NCBI GenBank assembly: GCA_002499345.1
Contig: DALF01000048.1
Location: forward strand, 1-10,832
DNA: 10,832 nucleotides
DNA from: Euryarchaeota archaeon UBA170
GTDB lineage: Archaea > Thermoplasmatota > Poseidoniia > Poseidoniales > Thalassarchaeaceae
Reading direction: 5' to 3'
The notes beneath the pieces were generated by a model, which searched no databases, was not told the origin of the DNA, and saw nothing but the letters and a program-made list of their open reading frames with translations. This document shows, one piece after another, positions 1-6,600 of the stretch. The stretch's first letter is position 1. The number at the start of each line of letters is the position of its first letter. The position numbers and the translations under genes are program-made.

Positions 1-24
1 GTTCAAGTCCGGGAGCGCGGACCA
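1..24 (+). tRNA. 3' end of a tRNA, probably tRNA-Tyr (partial)
   Basis: The first 24 bases read as the end of a tRNA: G53, the T loop TTCAAGT (2-8), the 3' half of the T stem CCGGG (9-13), the 3' acceptor strand AGCGCGG (14-20), discriminator A73 (21) and an encoded CCA (22-24). The matching 5' acceptor strand would be CCGCGCT, giving a C1-G72 pair. In archaea and eukaryotes C1-G72 with A73 is the known identity signature of tRNA-Tyr, so tyrosine is the best guess. The anticodon lies outside the window, so the isotype is inferred and not read. Confidence 0.8.
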
Positions 25-151
25 CTAACTCCTAGGTATTCCAGCTGTACAGATAGCAGGAATCACTTCATCATGAGGCAGGAGACTATCTTCAGGGCGT
101 AAATGAAAGGTTCTACCCCTTGCTATCGTAGTTATGGACATGTGGGCAGGC

Positions 152-159
152 TCATAAAG
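152..159 (+). promoter_or_regulatory. TATA-like element of the L15e gene
   Basis: TCATAAAG begins 43 nt before the L15e start codon. An archaeal TATA box centred about 26-27 nt before the transcription start would place that start near 182, leaving a leader of about 13 nt that just includes the SD site. The match to the archaeal consensus is weak by itself; support comes from the identical 43-nt spacing of TCATAT before the start at 8628. The rest of 25-194 shows nothing I can name. Confidence 0.4.
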
Positions 160-182
160 GGGACTTTGCTCGGCGAGCTGCT

Positions 183-188
183 GGAGGT
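183..188 (+). promoter_or_regulatory. Shine-Dalgarno site of the L15e gene
   Basis: GGAGGT ends 6 nt before the ATG at 195 and is complementary to the anti-SD CCUCC near the 16S rRNA 3' end. Counted from the end of its GAGG core the spacer is 7 nt, the same as at 3614 and 8628. This fixes the L15e start. Confidence 0.75.
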
Positions 189-194
189 TATCAT

Positions 195-782
195 ATGGGC
201 ATTGCAAAGTACGTTCGCGAGACATGGAAGAAGCCCAAGTCCGGTATGCCAATGCTTCACCGCCGTGACAGAATGGCATCATGGAGGAAGGACCCAGTTT
301 TCCAGCGTGTCCACCGCCCTACAAGGATAGACGCGGCTCGAAGGCTAGGCTACAAGGCCAAGCAAGGAGTTGTTATCGTCAGGACCAGAGTAAGGAGAGG
401 TGGACTTAGGAAGGGCAAGATTCACATGAAGAGGAAGCCGTCCAAGTCCGGTATCAAGAAGATCACGATGGCAAAGTCAATTCAGAGAATCGCAGAGGAG
501 AGGGTCAGCAGGAGATATCCTAACCTAGAGGTACTGAACTCCTACTGGGTAGGCGAGGACGGAAAGAACAAGTTCTACGAAGTGATTCTCCTCGATCCAT
601 CCCATCCGGCGATCATGGCCGACAAAGAGCTCTCATGGGTCTCAGATGGCAACAGCCACTCCGGACGTGCCTTCAGAGGCAAGACAGGAGCTGGAAAGAG
701 AGGAAGAGGACTCCTCAACAAGGGTAAGGGAGCGGAGAAGCTCCGTCCAAGCCTCAAGGCCAACAAGAACCGCGGCAAGTGA
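195..782 (+). CDS. rpl15e: Large-subunit ribosomal protein L15e (eL15)
   Basis: The 195-residue basic protein belongs to the archaeal/eukaryotic L15e family, a 50S subunit protein that binds 23S rRNA in the ribosome core. Recognisable family stretches are the N-terminus beginning MGIAKYVRETWKKP, the RPTRIDAARRLGYKAKQG block (around residues 40-57), the VRRGGLRKG turn, and the C-terminal GKTGAGKRGRGLLNKGKGAE block followed by RPSLKANKNRGK. The length is normal for the family. The start is fixed by a strong SD site and by the conserved N-terminus. Arginine is coded mostly by AGG and AGA. It lies downstream of a tRNA gene and 48 nt upstream of a PRC-barrel gene, with no other ribosomal gene beside it in the window. 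The identification is secure; expression from its own promoter is inferred. Confidence 0.98.
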   Translation: MGIAKYVRETWKKPKSGMPMLHRRDRMASWRKDPVFQRVHRPTRIDAARRLGYKAKQGVVIVRTRVRRGGLRKGKIHMKRKPSKSGIKKITMAKSIQRIAEERVSRRYPNLEVLNSYWVGEDGKNKFYEVILLDPSHPAIMADKELSWVSDGNSHSGRAFRGKTGAGKRGRGLLNKGKGAEKLRPSLKANKNRGK

Positions 783-791
783 TTCCCACTG

Positions 792-837
792 CCGTCATAT
801 TGATTCGATATGATGCCCCCCCCTCGCCATATGACGG
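792..837 (+). repeat. 9-bp inverted repeat spanning the PRC-barrel promoter and start
   Basis: CCGTCATAT (792-800) is the exact reverse complement of ATATGACGG (829-837). The 3' arm contains the ATG at 831. The inner bases TCATAT (795-800) can also pair with ATATGA (808-813), which contains the alternative ATG at 810, so the two pairings exclude one another. The 5' arm overlaps the proposed TATA element, so it may not be transcribed. One 9-bp repeat with a loop of up to 30 nt is expected by chance in about 10 kb. Confidence 0.3.
795..806 (+). promoter_or_regulatory. TATA-like element of the PRC-barrel gene
   Basis: TCATATTGATTC begins 36 nt before the ATG at 831. The core ATATTGATTC begins 34 nt before the start, and a near copy (ATATGATTC) begins 34 nt before the GTG at 1142. 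This implies transcription starting within a few bases of the codon and thus a near-leaderless mRNA. The C-rich sequence between here and 831 has no SD motif, which fits. Confidence 0.45.
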
Positions 838-1085
838 ACCTCCATGCTTCTGAAATCAGAGGCCTCCCTGTCATTCTTCCAAGTGGAAGGCTACTTGGAA
901 CAGTCTACGACTGCTTCGTAAATACCGATGAATGGTCCTGTACTCACATTTTCGTATCTGACCCACCGGCCGATCTGGTGGAGGGTAGGACACACCTAGC
1001 GATACCTTGGAAATGGGTCAGATCAGTCAGTGACGTGGTTCTTCTCAGATGGTTTCCCCCTACACCGCTCCCTAAGAACCTCTGA
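831..1085 (+). CDS. PRC-barrel domain protein
   Basis: This 84-residue protein consists of one PRC-barrel, a small beta-barrel also found in photosynthetic reaction-centre subunit H and in RimM. It begins MTDLHASEIRGLPV, followed by a strand-turn-strand LPSGRLLGTVYDCFVN and a C-terminal block IPWKWVRSV..VVLLRWFPPTP. No membrane span or signal peptide is visible, so it should be cytoplasmic. In haloarchaea such proteins (CdpB1, CdpB2) act in FtsZ-based cell division; other PRC-barrels are linked to RNA metabolism. Which role applies here is not shown. I chose ATG 831 over ATG 810 because the earlier start adds a Met-Met-Pro-rich leader unlike family N-termini, and because of the upstream element spacing. 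It lies 48 nt after L15e and 56 nt before the PKD gene. Confidence 0.85.
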   Translation: MTDLHASEIRGLPVILPSGRLLGTVYDCFVNTDEWSCTHIFVSDPPADLVEGRTHLAIPWKWVRSVSDVVLLRWFPPTPLPKNL

Positions 1086-1105
1086 CTTTCCGATGAGCGT
1101 ATCGC

Positions 1106-1116
1106 CGATATGATTC
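1106..1116 (+). promoter_or_regulatory. TATA-like element of the PKD surface-protein gene
   Basis: CGATATGATTC begins 36 nt before the GTG at 1142, matching the spacing of the similar element before 831. No SD motif lies at a normal distance before the GTG; the nearest G-rich stretch (1121-1125) is about 16 nt away. A near-leaderless mRNA is inferred. A small palindrome, TATCGCCGATA (1100-1110), overlaps the 5' edge and is probably chance. Confidence 0.45.
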
Positions 1117-1141
1117 AAAAGGGGGACGACGGCGCTGAACT

Positions 1142-3535
1142 GTGCGAGCTACCACGATATTGACTCTGACCGTCTTGTTGATGGCCAGTTGCTCTCCCGT
1201 TGTCAACGCTGATGCAAGGGGAGTCATAATCTGCGCTGGCGCAGATATGGAAATGATGCCTGCTAATTGGGAGGTACAGGACCAAGCATGCGTCAGGGTC
1301 GATCTCGGAGTACTGCAACAGGGAGAGACCCTCTCCTTCGAATTATCGACAGACTCCGAAGTCGACATACTCCTGTTCTCCTCCAATGCGATCACGGTCT
1401 ATCAAAATGAGCAGTCATACAGAAGCGACTCGGTATGGGAGAGCGACTCTGTCTTCGAGTCGTTCAATGGCTCTGGTGACTGGCACTGGACCGTCCCCTC
1501 CGACAGAGATGCAACACGCTGGTACATGATCATAGACAATCTCGCACACCCTCAAGACTCGGGCTCTGGAGATCAAGGAGGCTCAGTCGCATCAGTTACC
1601 CTGGATATCCTTACCATAGATCCGGAGCCATTCACCCTCATTGATACAATAGTTCGATTGGAATCAGGAGAGAGCTCACTACTCTATGGTCCGTTCTCTA
1701 TGGACGAGGGAACCCAGGTTAGAATTGAGGCTAGCACAATGGAGGGAGCTCCAGATGTGTTCCTGATGGACGAGGACCAAGTCGAGCTTTACAACTCAGG
1801 AGGTACTGCCGCCGCACGCATACAAGGAACGGATATGCTTCTCATCACGTCTAGCAGAGACATAGTATGGACAGTACCCTCGACCTTGGAGGGAACAGAC
1901 CTGTACCTAGTCGTCGATAACAAGCCAGGTCCCTCAGGAGGAGGAGCGGGAACTATGCCCATCGCGTCAACGATAGTGTTGACACTTACGCCCATAATGG
2001 ATCCCACAATAATGGGCGTGCCATCCACTGGAATCGTGGATGTGGGGGCTGAGATAACATTGGATGCATCTGACACGCCGAATCTATCCAATCAGATTTC
2101 TGAGTCGGGCTATTCGTGGGATACAAATGGGGATGGATTTGACGATAACTCTGGTGCGTCATTCAACATCAGCTGGCCCGAGCCAACCAATCTAACAGTC
2201 AGACTCTCAGTGATGGGGATAGATGGAAGGAGTACCAGTGTCTATGAGGATATCAGAGTTGAAGATATCTCTCCTCCATCAGCCGACATCTCCGTGGACG
2301 GAGTTCTTGAGAGAGCTTTCAATGAGGACATAGTAATCGGCGCATCCTTCGAAGACAATTGGGGACTTTCCAAGGTGGAATGGATGGTGGACGGGGCACT
2401 CATCTCGGAGTTCACGTCCGATTTCGAATTGGCCAAGACATTCTCCTACGCCTTCCAGTCAGGGGAAGAATCAGGGATTCATGTAATCACACTCAGGGTC
2501 ACAGATCTTTCTGGTATGGTGTCAGAAGACACCGCATCCATCCAACTTTTCGACTCGTCCCCTCCTGTCGAGGGGGCCTATGATGGGTCCCAGAGTACTA
2601 TCATTGGAGAGACGATAACCCTGGAGATACCATTCGAGGATGATGAGTCTCAGAACATCTATTATTCATGGGATTTCGATGCTCAAGTAGATTCTGATGG
2701 CGATGGAGACGAGGACAATGATGAGGACGCTGTTGGCCCAATAGCTTCCCCCTCATTCGATAATCCCGGAGTCTACAGGGTGATTTGTAGAGCGCAGAAC
2801 GACGAGGGCCTGGTTTCCGAGGCCGAGATTCTAGTATCAGTGACCACGGCCTCTGGCGATGAAGAGCTGGGACTAATTGAGATATTAATGGCTCTCGGAG
2901 CCGTATTATTACTGATAGCGATATCATTCCTAGCCTACCTCAGAATCGCTTCCAATCGCAGAATGTCCGCATTGTTAGCAGAAGATGAAAAGTCCGAAGA
3001 AAATCAAGAATCCCACTCAAATGACATCTCTGTAGAGGATCAGAAGGCAATGTGGGGAGGGGGCGGAAATGTTTCCGCACCAACCACCCCTCAGAGCTTC
3101 GGAGGTATAGGAAGCGGTATGTCAGGAGCTGTCTCTCCAGGTTCAGAGGCCGCCTCGATAGACCTTAGTGATGAGGAGTTCGATGAGCTTCTATCGGAGT
3201 CCAGCCAAACGAAGATGAACAGTCCAGCTGATGATCTACTGAGCGCCTTCCAAGATGACGAAGAAGAGATGGATACGGAGGATAGTATCGTCGAGTACTC
3301 CTTCCCAGAAGATGACTCAGAAGGGGATGAAAATGAAATCAATCCAGCGAAGGTTTTCGAGATAGTCCAGCCGGAAGTAGAATCGAACCAACCCGAAGTA
3401 TTGGATAGGACCGTCAGGAGCAACTGTTCTAACTGTGGGAAGATGTTCGAAGTAGATCTTCCAGAGGGCGTCGACAGAGCTAGGACTGCCTGCCCACACT
3501 GTGGTTCGATAGAATCCATAGCACTCAACGAGTAA
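1142..3535 (+). CDS. PKD/Ig-domain surface protein with one membrane span and a cytoplasmic zinc ribbon
   Basis: The 797-residue protein starts with GTG, three bases after an in-frame TGA (1136-1138). Residues 1-25 are a signal peptide; MASC at 14-17 is lipobox-like, but cleavage after NADA near residue 25 is as likely. Residues about 36-155 and 165-282 are two related beta domains resembling pre-peptidase C-terminal domains, each with W-T-V-P (116-119, 243-246) and a following DN. A PKD-like domain (about 297-380), an Ig/cadherin-like domain (380-478) and a second PKD-like domain (478-570) follow, with an Asp-rich calcium-type stretch at 517-529. A span at 577-601 leads to an acidic, disordered cytoplasmic tail ending in a zinc ribbon (C762, C765, C784, C787). 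The outside part suggests adhesion or ligand binding and the zinc ribbon an internal contact, but no enzyme domain is visible and the function is unknown. Confidence 0.85.
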   Translation: MRATTILTLTVLLMASCSPVVNADARGVIICAGADMEMMPANWEVQDQACVRVDLGVLQQGETLSFELSTDSEVDILLFSSNAITVYQNEQSYRSDSVWESDSVFESFNGSGDWHWTVPSDRDATRWYMIIDNLAHPQDSGSGDQGGSVASVTLDILTIDPEPFTLIDTIVRLESGESSLLYGPFSMDEGTQVRIEASTMEGAPDVFLMDEDQVELYNSGGTAAARIQGTDMLLITSSRDIVWTVPSTLEGTDLYLVVDNKPGPSGGGAGTMPIASTIVLTLTPIMDPTIMGVPSTGIVDVGAEITLDASDTPNLSNQISESGYSWDTNGDGFDDNSGASFNISWPEPTNLTVRLSVMGIDGRSTSVYEDIRVEDISPPSADISVDGVLERAFNEDIVIGASFEDNWGLSKVEWMVDGALISEFTSDFELAKTFSYAFQSGEESGIHVITLRVTDLSGMVSEDTASIQLFDSSPPVEGAYDGSQSTIIGETITLEIPFEDDESQNIYYSWDFDAQVDSDGDGDEDNDEDAVGPIASPSFDNPGVYRVICRAQNDEGLVSEAEILVSVTTASGDEELGLIEILMALGAVLLLIAISFLAYLRIASNRRMSALLAEDEKSEENQESHSNDISVEDQKAMWGGGGNVSAPTTPQSFGGIGSGMSGAVSPGSEAASIDLSDEEFDELLSESSQTKMNSPADDLLSAFQDDEEEMDTEDSIVEYSFPEDDSEGDENEINPAKVFEIVQPEVESNQPEVLDRTVRSNCSNCGKMFEVDLPEGVDRARTACPHCGSIESIALNE
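1424..1459 (+). repeat. Tandem 18-bp imperfect duplication inside the PKD protein gene
   Basis: Two adjacent 18-nt units (1424-1441 and 1442-1459) encode SDSVWE and SDSVFE at residues 95-106. They are in frame and differ at only a few positions, which suggests a recent slip duplication in a surface loop of the first N-terminal domain. Confidence 0.7.
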
Positions 3536-3560
3536 TTCCAAGCTCGTCCCAACCATCTGT

Positions 3561-3570
3561 TTTGATAATC
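3561..3570 (+). promoter_or_regulatory. Possible TATA-like element of the giant-protein gene
   Basis: TTTGATAATC lies about 50 nt before the ATG at 3614. If it acts as a TATA box, transcription would start near 3591-3593, at the 5' edge of the hairpin that follows, so the leader would consist almost only of that hairpin. The assignment is weak and rests on position and A/T content. Confidence 0.35.
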
Positions 3571-3591
3571 AGGAGGGGCAATACCCTTTAG

Positions 3592-3610
3592 CGCACCTCT
3601 TTGAGGTGCG
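3592..3610 (+). promoter_or_regulatory. Hairpin enclosing the Shine-Dalgarno site of the giant-protein gene
   Basis: CGCACCTC (3592-3599) pairs perfectly with GAGGTGCG (3603-3610) around a TTT loop. The 3' arm carries the SD motif GAGGTG (3603-3608), which sits 5 nt before the ATG at 3614; the 5' arm carries its anti-SD complement CACCTC. In the RNA the ribosome-binding site would be paired, so translation could depend on melting, on a bound factor, or on some other opening event. A DNA palindrome bound by a repressor is the alternative. The pairing is seen directly; control is inferred. Confidence 0.6.
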
Positions 3611-3613
3611 AGC

Positions 3614-6600
3614 ATGACAAAGAGCGGTGTCCGTGTAGTTCATAGGGCCCCTCGGCCAGAGAACAACAAAGCATTCCTCATTGTAATGCTGATGATTATT
3701 CCCATATTGGCACCAATACAGGGAGCAGAGGCGGAGGCCAGGATAGAGTCACAGGACTTCGAAGTTCTGGATAGACTGTCCGATGTCTTAGATCAACGTG
3801 AGCAGGTTCTGGAGTCTAATTCTGTGGGGCAGATAGCTGGCCCTTCCATTCAAGGAGTGAGGGATGGAATTTCACAGAGCGGGCAGTCTCAGCCACTATC
3901 TTCCATAGGCGACTCCCTGGAGGGGGCCTCGTTCGTTGAAACGTTGCCAGACGAGCCAAACCATCCTCTTCCATACAGGCTAATACTGGGAATTGAAGAA
4001 GATGCTGTCAGTGTCGATAACGTTTGGCAGACTCTTGTCAATATCACTGATTATGTAATCCTGACAGAGTATACGGACTTAGATGGCAATGTGGTCAGGG
4101 GAACCGAGGTTGTCACATTTACCACCAATTTCCTCTCTATTCTAAATCCGGTAACCGATCCATTGAGCCATGTAGTCGATATCGACAATGATGGCGATAA
4201 TGACATACAAGTAGGCCTCAGCGTATCCTTTGGCAATATAGGGCTGGGCAATATAGATCTCGACACCGGAACTTTATGGATACAACCATCCGTATCGTAC
4301 AGCGTTGATGTCCTAGACTCTAGTCAAACAGATAGCGTCTGGGACAATATGGACTCACTACAGGTATCTCTAATCAAGTCCTTCGCCTACTCTAGTCCGG
4401 ACTCAGTTCTGGCTCTAGGAGATGGAGAGAGCTACATTTGGGTCGTGGACTCTAGATTCTCGACAATGCCTCAAGATTTCTCTCTTGATGTAGGAATTGA
4501 GAGGGTTTTCTTCAATGCCAGCGCAGTCCTCCAGGACCTCCTACAGTCTATTGTAAACATCTTCTCCTCCGATTTCGATGGGTCGGGTCTGACTCTCATT
4601 GGAATATCAGCCCCTTACTCCATATCCATCGACTCCAGTGAAATGGACTCCTGTCCAGATAGGTACAGCCCCGAACAGTTACTATTCCTACCTCCTGAAG
4701 AAATTGACTGTGGAGTTTCAGTGGGACTCGGATATGCCAGATTCTCTCCTCCATCTAATGACGGGGAAAGAGAACTTTGGGAACTAGCATACATCAACCT
4801 CGATGTCAAACCAAATGGGGTGTCTTCAATGATTCCTGGTGATGTCGAGTTAGTAATCAGAACCGATAGCACCATTCCTGCTGCAGGAGGGATAGAGGGA
4901 GATAGGAGCTTAACCACGGTTGAATATTTTGCAGATAGGAGATCGGATCTTCATATTCACTTCCATGAAGACAGATCGGGGGTTTCCCAGGAGGACAACG
5001 ATGGCTCATTCGGAAATAGCACAGACTCTCTTGGATGGCTTCGTGGGATGCCAGAAGGATCCATGTCACAAGGAGAGATTACTAGAATATTCAGAATGCT
5101 AGGATCTTCAGACGAGCCTGAACTCCCCGGGGGGAAGCCAAGCAGATTGGGACTGATCATCGGTATCAAGAATTTCTCAAGAGACACCAGTCCCAACGAA
5201 GATGATCCAACACTGCCAGTGAATCCTGCTTACCCTCCCATTAGTATGATTCTTCTCAGATCAGCACAGCCTCTGGACTCCCTCGATTACACTTCTTGGC
5301 ATGAAAGAGGAGGTGAAAACTCTGATCACAGGCGGGTCGGCATCTCTATTCAATCAATACCAACTGCATTGGTGCTCTATGGCTCGTTCGATGTCAGCGG
5401 CTCAGAGGATGAAGAAAGAAATCTAGATGACTCAGATAATCTGGATTTCGTTTCACGTATACTGGACTCTCTGATACTCGATTTGGTAGATCTCTATCTG
5501 GACGTTGGAGGGATACTCAACAATATTCCCACCACAGTCGTAGAGGCCATAACAGGCAGTGTAGGGCCGGGAGGCGACCTGCAGGGCAGAGAATTTAATC
5601 TCATAATGCACGATGACTGGGGAGCTCTCCGGAATGAGATGTCAATCGGCAGAATAGGCCTGCAGATTGGCTCTAGCCCTCATCCGATAATTCAAGGAGA
5701 CCATCTGGTTCTATCGAAGGATAGAGCTCTAGGGCAGATAGTGAGTAGGGATGGTACTCTAGTCGATCCTTTGGTTCCTGTCGCGGCCAGCATTGGGTTC
5801 AGTGGACTCTCCGCATTCTCAATTGATGACGATGACATACTCGACGAGTTAACGGCATCAGTAAATACATCCTCCAGCGAGGAATTCAATTTCGTCTACA
5901 TTGACCATGAGTCTGGGACAATCGCCAACTCATCATTCCAATCACTGTACATTTCTGACATTCCCGATGATATCAGAATATCGACCAATGCAGAGACAGC
6001 TGTCTATACCGCATCAGGGGAAATAGGCAATATGATCTACACAGGAAAGGATCTTGAGCAGAGACAAGCAGTAGAAATTACAGACTTCCCAGATGAGTTC
6101 TCTGCGATCTTTGGGGAGTTTTCCAGCTGGAGTACGACTTCTTCTATTGGCTCGATAGAAGCTCAGATCACGGACTCCCCATCACCAGAAACAATGACGG
6201 GCGATCACTTCATGTTCCATCATGATCCAAATGACGGTACGTCAACTATCTCTTCCAGAATTTCTGGGATCTCCGAAGTCAGTTGGATACCACCAATCTC
6301 GGAAGGATCTCTGGGCCCCGAAGGAAGAGGAAAAGCCTCAATCTCAGCATCAGGGGACAGGTCAATGAGCTTCAGTGTGGATCACGCTCCAACATTAGAT
6401 GAGGATCAGCTCACAGCGGTCGCGATAATTGATCCTCTTCCTTCATCGGTCTCGATAGAAATCCCCACTAGCTCCGACTCAGGTCCTGCCCTAGATATTC
6501 CTGAGCTAAATACGTCTCAGGGACTCTCGGGTCTTGCATTCTTCTTGGGTGGATTCGCAGACTTAGGAAGATCTGTAAACTCCGTACTTTCAGGAATAAC

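Noticed and set aside
103..330. Plus-strand frame overlapping the L15e start
   Set aside because: It overlaps most of the L15e N-terminal coding region in another frame, has no SD, and its composition is not protein-like.
810..830. Earlier start (ATG 810) for the PRC-barrel gene
   Set aside because: It would add MMPPPRH encoded across a run of eight C (816-823), has no SD, and breaks the element-to-start spacing shared with 1142.
2601..2927. Minus-strand reading frame across the second PKD domain and membrane span
   Set aside because: It is rich in Arg, Pro and His, without a start signal, and fully antisense to a well-supported gene.
3571..3578. AGGAGGGG as an SD site
   Set aside because: No start codon lies at a workable distance, and it is about 36 nt before the ATG at 3614, which has its own SD in the hairpin.
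3592..3610. The hairpin as an intrinsic terminator of the PKD gene
   Set aside because: No U-rich tract follows it, archaeal termination does not usually rely on hairpins, and it lies directly at the next gene's SD and start.
3091..3615. 174-residue minus-strand reading frame
   Set aside because: It lies antisense to the tail of the PKD protein and runs through the promoter and hairpin before 3614. Its translation is Ser-rich because it mirrors the Asp/Glu/Ser-rich tail, and it has no recognisable domain.
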